From Phorcus lineatus (Eukaryota; Mollusca; Gastropoda; Trochida; Trochidae), in NCBI GenBank assembly GCA_921293015.1, contig OV121085.1, positions 24,813,911-24,877,910 of the forward strand: a stretch of 64,000 bases of DNA. The letters run 5' to 3'. Shown in pieces: positions 36,293-48,245 of the stretch. Under the pieces are notes generated by a model. It searched no databases, was not told where the DNA came from, and was given only the letters and a program-made list of their open reading frames with translations. The position numbers and the translations under genes are program-made. Numbering within the stretch: position 1 is the stretch's first letter; each line of letters begins with the position of its first letter.

Positions 36293-37559
36293 GTTACTCA
36301 CTTCACTTCTTTAGTTATGTCTTGTTACTCTTAACATCGAGTTATGTTTCAACAGTGTATTTTGTACAGACATGAGTAACTCTGAGTTCCACATGAGCTG
36401 TTGCAGACAAGGAGATGAATTATGGACAATCTTAAATGAACGCGTCTGCATAATTGGTCTTTGACATTATTGCATATTAAGATATTGGAGTGTTTGAGAT
36501 CAAGCCATCTGCCCTTTGCAGACTTTTTCTTACGTAATATCCTTGCTGAAAATTGTGAGGATTGTTCTCAGGGACATACTTCATCACATACTTCATACAC
36601 CTGGAAAACATTTTGCTTTTTTAATGCCTCCCATGATTAAAACTTACTATTGGATGGAAGCGTATGTAAAGAGTTTGTTCTAGGTTAGGCCATGTATTAA
36701 GATATATCATCTTTAATAGTCATTGTAGTTGCTGGAGAGGACAACGTTCATTATATCTCAATTTTTCAAATCTTTGATTATCAAATGCAAGAATGTGCAG
36801 CATAGAACTGGATAATAATCTCCACAAAGGTAAAACAAAAGGCAAATGTACTTCAAGTCCATTTATTTTTTCATAACATGCAAGTAATATTCTGATTTGG
36901 TTTGAATGAATGTAAGGAAATGTTGAAAATAATAGTAAATTGGGGATGTCATTAAACATAATGTTTGTCAACTGTTTCTTTCACGGAACAACACATTTGA
37001 TATTCATCATTAAAATTTATTTGGGTAGATATCATTTAGAAATGTCAATTGTTAAAAGAACATCAGCCGTGAATGAATCATTTTACTTATAACATCAATC
37101 TTTGTGCTTTTGATATGAATCAGGGCAGTGTTACTGACAAAAAGGCAGCAAGTTAAATTATAAACATTTTTCAAATCATCTATTAATGACTTTGTGTACG
37201 AAAGTGACAGTATTGTGAAGGTTTTTGGAACAGTTATACAATTGACAGCCCCACAGAAACTCTTGGTAATAGTATAACTTCATGATCAAAATAATTGATA
37301 CTTGCCTTTCAGTTTTGTAATAAAACTTTTGTATTTTACATTTATTATTCTCTCTTTATTTTATTAGTAATGCTGAAAGTAGTTTTGGACTCATCAGTTC
37401 TGACTTTGAATCATGTGACAACTTAAATCTGACGGCACAGCGCTATGACTTCCCTAAATGCAATGTCAACATAACAAGAGTAATCACAGCAAGAGGAAAG
37501 ATGAGTAATGAGTCTGAGTAATAATTTCTATCCTCAATAACTTCAATGATCATATAGTC
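36293..37559. other. Convergent intergenic region of element B
   Basis: Lies between the stops of the two genes. Both 3' UTRs must end here. AT-rich, no coding frame recognised. Confidence 0.6.
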
Positions 37560-39680
37560 TCAATCTTCCCTATCTGAATCACTTGAACTTGAACTTTGTT
37601 CGCTTGAAATGTCCATGTCATCAAATACTTCATTCAGGATTTCACCTATTTCTCTTGCACATTTGTATGACCAAATGGGTAGCTCCTTGATAATGTCGTC
37701 AATGGCTAGTAGTTGACCACATTTGTCCACAATTGTACCGATGACATGTTCGTTTATCCCAAATACAAGACCTGGGTTGACTATTGTGCTGGTTGAAAAC
37801 AATTTGAACATATAAGAGTTCAGTTTGTGCCTCAATAATTCTTTCTGTTTATCATCCACGTCCCTCTGAAACAGATCTGATGTTTCATCCTCTTTTGTGT
37901 CAACAGTGTAGTTCAGCATGATATGAGTATCTGGACATTCATCCTGGCCACAGTCACATTCCTCAGCACATACATCACAACATCTATGCTTAGGAGTAAT
38001 CACCTCATGCTTGCTGCAGTAAGATTGACAGAGCATTTTGTGACGACATGATTCATCTTTCACAAGCTTTAAGAGTTCACTCTCTACTTTTTTCAACTGA
38101 CCCTTATGAGTTTTGTAAATAACAAGCTCATGTGCTTGTGATCCATCACGTCCTGCACGACCCATCTGTTGAACAAATGTATCTAGTTCAAAAGGCAACC
38201 CATGGTGGATGACATGGTTTACATTATGAAAATTGACACCCATTCCAGCAGCATTAGTGCATATCAAAACACAGAGTTTACTGTCCTTTGTCATTTCAGA
38301 CCGAATTTCTTGTTTGATGACATCTTTTGTTTTGCTGTGGTACATGTCAAAAAGACCTGTCTGCCTTCCAAGAACTCTTGCAAAGGCTAAGTACACTTTA
38401 GAGCATTCAGTAATTGTCCTACAAAATATAACATATCGAGAACTTCCCTGATTGTTTTTCTTAAGCATATCAATAAGCCATCCTAAGCTTTGTGAAGCAT
38501 CAGAAGTGTTAGGCACTATTTTTGAAGAGATCTTGATATTGTTCCTATCTGGCGAATCCAGTACTGTCACACAGTTGTCAAAGCGGAAGGCAAGTTGCTT
38601 CATTATTGTTCTCCTCTGGGTCGGGCCAGCAGTCGCTGTGAGGGCTACTAAGTTGGCTTGAGGGCACAGTGATCGTAGTTCTCCTATCTTTGAAAACCAC
38701 TTCCTGAATGGTTCCTCTCCAGCTGTCTTTTCACCCCTATAAAATATAACGAGGACATGTAATCAGTTCACTCATTACCCATTTCAGTTAGTTCATGAAA
38801 TCAAATTATTATAAACTATCAAGTCTGCTTCTGTATCATCCTCTCTTAGCTTAAAACATAGTTCTCGGAATAGTTGATTATACAAAAGAAAGACTTGTCA
38901 ATATATGGAACTGCAGAGTACATTATCTTGAATCTTCAGGGGTCACTGACACAATCATTTCAGTTTTGATAAGAATATTCTACATTACTTTTAATGAGTA
39001 ACCCTTATTTTTAACCGTATTCATATATAATATTTTAATGGCATGAGCTTGTACCTATAACTTGTTGCAAAACCCTAAAAACACTAGACTCACTCACTAG
39101 TAATATCAGCAGACATTTTTGGAAAAATAAAAACATAACCCAGAGGCCTAATAAAATAATGGACATAAACTATTAAATATTAATGATAAATCGTTTATAG
39201 CTACATGTTTTTGTGAAAATATACGTACCACTGAAGAATAGTGTGTGCTTCATCGACTACAATCGTACTAAGGCTTGCTTGGTAAACATCATTTCGAAGC
39301 ATGTCTCGCCATCTTTTTTGACCAACAAACATCTCCGGACTTCCGAAAACAAAATCGAAATGACCATGCTCGATCAAGTCAATATCTTCCGCATTCTTGC
39401 CAATGTATGTTGCCTCGAATCCTAACGCATTCAGCTTATTGCATTGTTCATCCATTATAGAAATGAGAGGGCAGATGATGGCGATGATTCTTTTAGTTTC
39501 GCTGATACATGGGAGAATCTCGTAAGTAAGCGACTTTCCACTACCAGTTTTTGTTCCAACAAAAACATCGTTTCCCTTAATTCCAGCACTCTCTACGGCA
39601 ATTTTCTGGTTCTCAGTCATAAGAGATATTCCGAACCGATCCTTTGCTTGTTTTTCAACGAACTCCATGGAGGCCGCCAT
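37560..39680 (-). CDS. RecQ-like SF2 helicase of element B, two exons
   Basis: Exons 39,680-39,229 and 38,736-37,560 (minus strand) join at a GT-AG intron in matching phase to give 542 residues. Helicase motifs in order: Q25 (motif 0), GTKTGSGKS at 42-50 (Walker A), PLISIMDEQ at 71-79, DEAH at 143-146 (Walker B), ALTATAG at 182-188 (motif III), TNAAGMGVN at 311-319 (motif V) and QQMGRAGRDG at 340-349 (motif VI). Cysteines at 381-407 ending HRCCDVC match the RecQ zinc-binding subdomain. No winged-helix or HRDC domain follows; the tail ends in a Ser/Asp-rich run. I chose the ATG at 39,680 (AAAATGGCGG, strong context). It should be an ATP-driven 3'-5' DNA unwinder, by family. Its place just inside the right inverted repeat, facing the transposase, argues that it belongs to the transposon. 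The frame looks intact. Confidence 0.9.
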
Positions 39681-39684
39681 TTTA
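39670..39684 (-). promoter_or_regulatory. YY1-like site over the helicase start
   Basis: On the minus strand AAAATGGCGGCC contains the helicase ATG within a YY1-type core, mirroring the arrangement at the transposase end of the element. Confidence 0.45.
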
Positions 39685-39776
39685 GATTTCACTCTACGCA
39701 ACACTTGTTTTCATTGGCTGTAATAAGGGAGATAATTTGTGTTGCATTTTCTTCCCGCTAGGGGAAACTGCCGGGG

Positions 39777-39851
39777 GCACAAGAAACCTTCGAAATGGGA
39801 CAGAGGTAGTATAGGAATTTATGACGGAGCTACCTCTGTTGGGAGAGAATG
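39777..39851 (-). repeat. Element B right inverted repeat
   Basis: Exact reverse complement of 30,067-30,141. A TAAGGGAGATAA phrase lies just inside it at about 39,724. Confidence 0.95.
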
Positions 39852-39860
39852 CCCCACTCA

Positions 39861-40103
39861 CGGAAAACAGCAAAAACTCACCGTTTAACATCGTTTATTG
39901 ATTCCAGCAATGTTGACAACACCAATGGAGAGTTCGATTCGATCGGCGACATCGAACTACATGTTCACAATATGAGAACAGCACCTAATTATTGTTTCTA
40001 CGAGTGCTAGCATACATCTTATCAAAAATCATCTGCTTTGCTGTTGTCTTGTCTGCCATAACAGTGGCATTGACATTCATTTGACCTCGTAGCCGCAGCA
40101 AAT
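39861..40103 (+). repeat. Element A left inverted repeat, inner part
   Basis: Continues the repeat interrupted by element B. It matches 45,366-45,608 inverted, with about two differences noticed. Confidence 0.9.
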
Positions 40104-43100
40104 AAGCAACTGAGCGAACTCCGAACTCGAACTCCTCACACTCCTTTCAATACCATGTTTGTAAACATCACAACGTGGTCGAAAAAAGTTTCGGATTTAT
40201 AGACGTGTCCACCTTACCACAAGCAACTGGAGCTGTTGTGTTTTGGAAATTAGTCACATATAGTAATTTAAGAGAGCCTTTTTTAGGAGTTTAAATTTTT
40301 ATGTCTGAATCGGCAAAGGAAAAAACGATTCTCCAACTCCAGGCGCTTCGAATCATTTCTCTCCGCTGCTGGCGGTGCTGGGAATATTTAATGGACCGAT
40401 GCCTTCAATTTACCAAGCCTCCATCAGGTAAGCATCGGCGTATACGATGTTTTCATTATATTTTTTTCTTTAATTGCCATCATTCTATCATTTTAACATC
40501 AATTTATTATTTTACTTTAGTGATTATTTATAAATCTAATTACTTTGCCAATATGCCATCAAAAAAAACCCAATAAGACAAGCTTAATTGATTATTGATT
40601 TTAGATGAAAATGCCATGTTTTTAAACATATGACAATAATACCAACTTTATCGATTAGGTATGCACGCCTTTTGAAAATTTGAAGGTGCTATATCTGTAT
40701 ATGATTATAAAATATATATATGTGAAACTAGAATAGGTAAATGATTAGTTAAATTAAGTTTGAAACCATTTTAACAAAAGTCTAAGTCATGATTTTTATT
40801 TTGGATTTCAGATGAAGGCATGTCACAGACATAAACACTAAGTATTTGATTGAGAATTTATGTCATTTTAATGATCTGGTTAGCAATTTGATATAACACC
40901 ATCAAATGTATTTACCAGCACTTCTATTTCTAAGCTGCTCAATATTTGATTTATATTCAAGACTGTTAGAATACTAGTACCTGAATTATTCCCATTTTGT
41001 AATATCATATTTATACATGTAGATAATTTAAAGATTGAGCCTTCCGTATTACACTTACAAACTGATGGTGACAGCTAATATCTAATATATGATCATGATA
41101 TGAAACTATATATGTTCTGAATTTACTGACAAACATTGTGAAATACAATATATTTAAAATGAAACAACAGGAGAAAATCCCAAATTTTAAACATATTAAA
41201 GAGGATATTAAAACTGCATATTTTGTTGCCCGATTTAACGCCTACACAAACTGTAAATATGATAGCTTTATGAATTTCTGGTCTATTTGTCATACTCTTG
41301 TCTGAAGTATTAGATTAGTTTTTAATTATTACTATTTTCAACCTACTGTCGGAATTGATTTTGAATATAAGATTGCCTATCCATTATATCTTGTATACAT
41401 TAATGAAATATTACTTGTGTAAAATTTGTTTATGTTGGGAACTGTTATTCTAATATGTGTTTTTTTTGTATGGAGTTTTGGAAAAAAAAAAAATAATAAT
41501 AATAATATATGATCATGTACATATCTATTCATTTGGGTAAAAGTTTCTAAAGAGAGTAGCAGAGCAAGTATGGTTTTAATTTGACAAGCACAAATACATG
41601 ATGTAGCCTAGAATTATCCAAAAAAATAATAATTTAAGAAATAAAAGGATGAAATGTACATTGTTTAAAATATAGAAGTGTTTTTTCAAAAAAGATTCTC
41701 TCTTTGCAGGCATGTGTCTCAATACAGGAGGAGAGAGTGGAGACACTTTTCTATCATTATTTGAAAGTTTTCAGGTAAGCACAACAGCCACAATCTAAAG
41801 ATTTGGATCATTGCATGATATACTTTTTAATTTTTTTGTTAATATATTTCAGCAGATAATGTAGAGTATTAGATATATGCCACTGAGACATGATCAAGTT
41901 GAAATATGTTTGTCGAGGTAATTTTTTTTTAGACATATTACTTAATAGTTGTGTTTACCATGAGTGAGAAAAGGGAAGACAATTGTCACAACAGGTTCAA
42001 TGGGAGGAGAGGTAGTGGAAGGGCCTAACCATGGGGGAAAATAAGGAGATAACAAGGGGGCTTTAGGGTTATTGGTTAGGTACCATGTCTTAAGCTGTTG
42101 TTAATGCTGTATGAAACTTTTTTGGTGAAAAGTGTCACTTTGTTTCTAGAGTTTGATTGAGCAATTCTGTAAAAGAGGCAAAAGAAATCCAACTTAAATT
42201 TAAAACCTATTTATTTCAGCTATCTTAAAAGCAAAATGCTGTAATCATAAATGTTTATACAACACACCTTTACCAATGTAGATTATGATTAACCAAATAT
42301 TAAGTTCCATGATTGTTTGAATTATGAGAGCAACCACTTTGACTATACTTTGTTATTTTAAATGTTAGTTTGTAACATTAAATACAATTAATATTGTAGT
42401 ACTTGAGGAGCTATAATGACAATGGAACAATCTTTTTTTGCCTCATATTCAATTTGGTTCCAATTTATATTTTTCAGTTACAAGATTCAGTATCAAGAGG
42501 GGACAGTTTAATCTGGAGAATATCCTTGCTGCATACATGGAAAAGAATCTCTAATACATGGACACTCTTGAAACTTTTCTGCTATTGTAATTCAATAAAA
42601 TCTTCAAATAAAATAAATAAATTGACTATCAATGAATTTATTTGTGAGGATTCTTTAATATGTTTTTGTATATATATACAGACATACAAGTGAGTCCCCA
42701 ATTAAGAAAACAATACATTTACTTTCATCACTTATATCCAATTATATTGATTGTATTGAATTCAATTGATTCTTATTATTTGATATGTGATCATTTTAGG
42801 TGCCATTAGCCTTCAAAGAACTAAACGTGTGTTTTGTAGAGTGTAAAATAGATATTTCATGTGTTTAATACATGAATTTCTAGCCACCTATGGATAACAC
42901 CTCCCTTTTCTAAGTTTTAGTTTAATACCATTAACCATGAGGAATTGTTAACACTTTGCATATCTTAGATGATCAGTAGGTTGTACTTCATAAAAGCCTT
43001 TCATGATGTTTTTATGAATATTTAAAAGGTTGAGTTGATAAATTTCAAATAATGTTCATTACTAGATACAAATACTTTTATGACTATAATATACACATCA

Positions 43101-45365
43101 ATAATAGGCAAGGAAAGTTTATTTTGGCATAACTTGTAATGTGTGCTTAACAGTAGGTGAAATATGGGCTACAAATCAAATCTGTCTGTTTCGTGCTGGA
43201 TATATAACAGATGATGTACAAAGAATGTGTTTTTAGATTTTCAATTATAATTTCTACATCAAATATTCTATGCCAATTGAATTATACTGCAAGCAAATAA
43301 GTGATTCAATTTCACTTTTCACCTCATCTAGCCTGACATGGGACGGTGTCCTTATATAATTTTGTGTACCAATTCCTTGACTACTAAGGATCTAAATTTA
43401 TAAATTTGGTGACCTAAGAAAGGCCTCTAGGGCCACTCCTAAAGCCTATTTTCATTTTTTTCTCCTGAAGATGATAGTGAAGAAACTTGAATTTTTTTGT
43501 ACATTCTAATGAGGATTCTAAACTATATATTATATATCTTGTTTGTCCCTGACTAAAGTCACACAGGTCATGGCCTTATAAATATCTTCGATTTCTTCTT
43601 TAATAATCTTAATAAAACTAAGAAAGATGGAATATTTATATGCTCCATAAGCGATTGGTATAATAATACTATAGCCTGGTGATAGTAGATTTTAAAGACT
43701 GATGAGCTCCAGGGTCATGACTCTATTCTATTAAAACTGAGAAAAATATTACAGAACTGATGTGCCTCTGAGCCTGTGAACCTTGTCAAAAGGTTGAGTG
43801 TGTATCACTGTTAAGGTTTGTGTTATTTTATCACGCTCAACTCAAATTAATTTCAGTGAGCTTAATTAATTTCTTTGAAGTGTAAAAAAGGTAGAGCCTT
43901 CATTTGATTACAATTCTAACCATTACAGACATGTTTATGAAACTAAAGAGTTTATTGCTTGCAAGGCAAACAAATTCAGGACATTTTGGGGAAAATTCCC
44001 TCATACGCAAATATTCTAAAAAATATAACTAAATCAGATTTATTGCATTTGAAACAGCAATTAAAGATACAAGTACTATGCCAGTCTGGAGATCTGTCAC
44101 TTCAGACATGCTTTTTTTGACCTTATACATAATAAAATATACTGATTACTTTAAGAATGAAATTTATTATGTTATTTATTGGACACACTGTTAATGTTTG
44201 TTCCTTTATTGGGGAGAGACTGGCCTTATTTTAGTAACTTAAATCAAATCACCTTTTCATGAGGCATAAAAATCTACCTTTCAACTGAAGTTATAAGAAA
44301 AGTTATTTTTTCAACATGATTATACATAACTGTTAATAAGTTTTAATGCAGCATATTGTAACTTAATATGTTTTTGTTGTTTTAATCTTTTAACTATGAA
44401 AATCAAAATTGCTTCCAATAAAGAAAACTAAGGTAACCTTCCAAGCAAGGCATTGCATTTATGCCCCTAACCACCAGGGTGGTTGAACAGTATGAGTTAC
44501 AAAATACAAGTCATTATATCAATGATTGCTATCCACATCTTTTATGATTTACATGATCTCTCTCCTGAGCCAAGCCAATATTGATAAAAATATATAATTC
44601 TGTCTGACCTCTGAAAATAAATATCCCCTTTTTTGTCAAACACAGTTTTGATAATTTTAATCATATCACTATTGTTTGAAGAAATAAAATTAAATCACCT
44701 ATCTAATTGTAACAGAGGTACTCTATAGTCTATATGGTATAATGGTTAACTTATTTTATTAAATAATGTATCTGAACTGCACATCAAATATTCAACATGG
44801 AAGTAGTTTATCAAGAATTAGGAGTTGCTTTCAAATTTGCCTTTGAGATTCAAACCTCATTACAAATTCTTTTAATTTTTGAATATTTTCTTTTCCAATT
44901 ATAAGACATAACTGAGTTTTAAAATATATGCTTTAATTAAGAAGGGTAGCGAAATCTATCAAGTTAATGTTGGTAACAGGTTGATATTATATATGCCATC
45001 ACTTTTTGGAGGAAAAGATCAAAAAAATATTTTTAGGTAAACCGAGTAAAAGTTGTTTATATATTCTTTAATAAAACATGAAAAATCATACTAATAAGTA
45101 TATTGTTCTACATAAATTACCCAAAAATTTTTTTCTCAATTAAAGTTTATGTTGCGATTTTCTAACGATTCGTTTGAAATTTTGACATTTGCCAGTCAAA
45201 TAATTTCATATTTCTGGAACGTTTAAAAAAAATTATGATTTGACCCATAGTTATAAAGAACGAGTTTATTTAATATTTTGGGCTCATTAAAACACACACG
45301 ACTGCAGAAGGGAATTTAATAGAAAATACTCAATGTTAATTTCTACCAAATCCTATAATTTTTTA
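40104..45365. other. Interior of element A, mostly non-coding
   Basis: About 5.3 kb of very AT-rich DNA without a recognisable transposase. It contains one possible small spliced gene (40,301-42,693) and, at 43.3-43.8 kb, diverged copies of the tandem repeat family seen at 18.9 kb. Confidence 0.6.
40301..42693 (+). CDS. Possible three-exon gene in element A, unrecognised
   Basis: Exons 40,301-40,427, 41,710-41,774 and 42,478-42,693 are bounded by good splice signals (CAG|GTAAGC, TTTGCAG, CAG|GTAAGC, TTTTCAG). The phases fit, giving 135 codons in one open frame. The middle exon reads MCLNTGGESGDTFLSLFESF. AATAAA-like signals follow near 42,600. The peptide matches no family I know and is short for a transposase. 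It starts about 200 bases inside the left inverted repeat and could be driven by the repeat's TATA box. Alternatively the transcript may be non-coding. The splice sites are better supported than the protein. Confidence 0.3.
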
Positions 45366-45909
45366 ATTTGCTGCGGCTACGAGGTCAAATGAATGTCAAG
45401 GCCACTGTTATGGCAGACAAGACAACAGCAAAGCAGATGATTTTTGATAAGATGTATGCTAGCACTCGTAGAAACAATAATTAGGTGCTGTTCTCATATT
45501 GTGAACATGTAGTTCGATGTCGCCGATCGAATCGAGCTCTCCATTGGTGTTGTCAACATTGCTGGAATCAATAAACGATGTTAAACGGTGAGTTTTTGCT
45601 GTTTTCCGTGAGTGGGGATTTTGGCCTGAAAATCTGGCGGTAGCGATTTTCGGGACGTCGTTGCATGTAACTTTTGAAATAATTACCCGATTTTGACAAT
45701 CCATAGCTCGTTTTGTAGGGAAATCATTTAGCTTTCGAATCGTAGTGAACAATTTGTCCAGAAAAATTATTTTGGATGCGAAAACTGACTTTGTTCGAGC
45801 ATGGGGTGGTTTGGTCGTTACATCCCTTTCCTTTTATATAGTAGTAGGGTAGGGTCTATGGGTATATATGTCTTTCTAAAGCTATTTCTAAGCGATACAC
45901 GCCCCTGTG
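45366..45909 (-). repeat. Element A right inverted repeat
   Basis: An uninterrupted 544-bp repeat. Read inward (minus strand) it has the TATATAAAAGG box near 45,831-45,841 and a 97-codon frame (45,752-45,459) ending in YCFYEC. In the left repeat that frame is split by element B. Confidence 0.9.
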
Positions 45910-48231
45910 TTTCTCTCTGCATCTTTGCATCAACTGAATGAAACATCTATCATGATTTTCTATTGCCTGTTCAGTGATTGGGCCATCTTCTGAGATCAAG
46001 ATGTCATCAGCTACTCGAAAGATACCTGGTAGGTCCTGTAGAGCTTGGTCTAGTCGTTGTTGGAAGATTTCCGGTGCAGGGGATATACAAAATGGTAGTC
46101 TTAGCCACTGATATCGACCAAATGGTGTGCCAAAAGTGGTGAGATAACTTGAGTTTTCATCTAGCATCACAAGCAAGAAACGATCTTTTGAGGTCACATT
46201 TTGAGAACACGTTGGCATTCGCTATCTCAGGCAAAATGTCATCCATGACAGGGAGAGGATAATGACATCGTTTCAGTGGCTTGTAAAGAGGCTTCGGGTC
46301 TATGCAGATTCGCAATCGACCTGAAGGTTTCTTCACGACTAGAAGACTGGACACCCAATCTGTAGGAGTATCAACAGAAGCTGCAACTCCTAATTTCTCC
46401 ATTTTTTCCAATTCCTGCTTCAAGTTCTTCTTAAGGGCATGAGGAATTCTACAGAGAGGTTGTTTAACTGGCGTAATAGTAGGGTCAATTTCCAACTTTT
46501 GCTCTCATCAAGCTTGCCTGATGCCATCCTTATTGACTGAACAGCAAAAGTCTCTGGTTCTGTTTTCTCATCAGTCACACTGAACAGGTTCTCATAAAGC
46601 AACTTGATAAAGTTAATCTGTTGGGCAGACTTGGAGCCGATGAGAGGTACTCGGTCTTCTGCCACAACTACAAATTTTCCACGATACTTTTTGAATTCCT
46701 AGAATTACTGAGATGAAGCGTCGTGGTGCCCAAAGGCTCCAGTTTACTTCCATTGTACATCCGTAGGTTCACATGACTTGGATGTAACTTGGCAGATTCC
46801 CTCAAATCCCTCTGAGATATGATGTTGCAAGTTGCCCCTAAATCGACCTGGAACTTTAAACGCATAGAGTCAATTTCCAGATTAATGAAAATCTTTACAG
46901 GATACTCCTCTGTAACCGAATGGACAGATTCATCTGAGTCTATGATTAACAGCTCTTCCTCAGGGTCTGTGAAACATTCCTCTGTTACAGCATGCACTCT
47001 TGATTTCTTGCGAAAACGGCAAACAGATGCAAAATGTGAAAGATTTCCACAATTACCACATTTCTCACCAAAAGCAGGACTTTAGTTCCGCTGAGGTGAA
47101 TGATTCCCGCCACAATACTTGCACTTGTGTTTAAATTGTTTGTCACTGAACTTGTCCTGGTCAAAGTTTTGTTTCTTTTGATTTTTGCTGTGATGTGACT
47201 TGGAGGGTTTGTATTTTGGTGTTTGTTTGTGAACAGCATGTATTTCCTCTTTACTCAACGCTTTGACTTGAGCTGAAGTAGATTCTGTAGCACGATATAT
47301 GTCAATGCATTTCTTAAGATTCAGTTTTGGTTCCTGCAACAGTTTCCTTCTTGTTCCAGTGTCCTTGATACCACAACCAATGCGGTCACGGATCAACTCA
47401 TCCTGGAGTGCTTGAAAGTTACAGGAAGCTGATAGAGTTCTCAAGTGGTTAGCATAGGTATGTATGCTTTCACCCTCAAACTGCATTCTATTGTTAAAAA
47501 TATATCACGTTTGTCTCTCCAAGACAATGTTTCTCCATTAGAGTAAGCACTTTGTTCATATCATTCTTTTCTGCTGTCGATTCAAAGGGAAGTCCATTGA
47601 AAATATCTAAACTTAAGCATCTGGACCAATGTAGGTAATGAATGTAGCAAGTCTATATTTGTGGTTGTTTTCCTCAATCCTAGCCATGATCTCAAATGAA
47701 TCTAATACTTGTCGTCACCTTTTCCAGTTTTGAGCTGAGTTACCATGAGTTCAAGTTTAGGCGGTGATGGGATATTGCTTTGAAATGGAGTAATAGGCAC
47801 ATCCACAGGTAAAGGTACAAGTTCTTCAACATTGCGTGAAGCCATGTTGATAAATCTAGAGTTTGAAAGTATCAATATCGTCATATTTATCACTGTTTAA
47901 GAGTTTTTCCATGTACTGCAAATGTTTATTATTTTGATCAAGTCGGCGTGCCATACATATAGATCAAACGTACGTGAGACGCCGTTCTATCACTCTACGT
48001 TCGCTAAAGAATGATTAACATAATCAAGATGTTATGAGAATTACAAATAAAGTCATGAAGTGGCATAAAGTTTTTTAGTATGGTCACAACGGAACATCGT
48101 TGAGGGTTTTGAACGTTGACCGGTAAACAGTGATGTCATACGAATCAAGTTGTTCGTGAAATGATTAAACCCACTTCATTTGGCACTATACTTAGTTGAT
48201 TTGGTCACTGAAGAGCGGGGTAACCGTTGAT

Positions 48232-48245
48232 CACTTCTGACACCA
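48232..48245 (-). other. Primer-binding site, tRNA-Leu type (Gypsy-b)
   Basis: The same 14 bases as in Gypsy-a and Gypsy-d (TGGTGTCAGAAGTG), directly after the LTR end at 48,246. Confidence 0.75.

Larger units (their letters stand above)
30067..39851. mobile_element. Element B: two-gene DNA transposon with helicase, looks intact
   Basis: A 9,785-bp unit bounded by perfect 75-bp inverted repeats starting CATTCTCTCCCAAC and flanked by a perfect 9-bp duplication CCCCACTCA (30,058-30,066 and 39,852-39,860). The other copy of element A's repeat near 45.6 kb shows the uninterrupted site with a single CCCCACTCA. Two genes point toward each other: a nine-exon transposase on the plus strand and a two-exon RecQ-like helicase on the minus strand. 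Both are fully open, with exon lengths summing to whole codons. DUF6589-type transposase plus an SF2 helicase recalls the AcademH lineage of Academ transposons, but I cannot confirm that its repeats and duplication length fit. Confidence 0.93.
29766..45909. mobile_element. Element A: DNA transposon with 544-bp inverted repeats
   Basis: Both ends read CACAGGGGCGTGTATCGCTT inward. The target duplication is TTTCTCTC (29,758-29,765 and 45,910-45,917). The terminal inverted repeats are 544 bp each once element B is subtracted, and I found about three mismatches between them. Own length without element B is about 6.35 kb. An 8-bp duplication with CAGGGG near the ends is typical of hAT (and also P) elements, so hAT-like is my best guess. 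No transposase was recognised inside, so it is probably non-autonomous. It sits in Gypsy-b and is itself interrupted by element B in its left repeat. Confidence 0.85.

Noticed and set aside
37560-39704. RecQ-like gene as an ordinary host helicase
   Set aside because: It lies entirely between perfect inverted repeats with an exact target duplication, together with a transposase, so it is part of element B.
30067-39851. Polinton, Helitron or other virus-like element
   Set aside because: No capsid, protein-primed polymerase, integrase or Rep domain is present, and the ends are inverted repeats with a 9-bp duplication.
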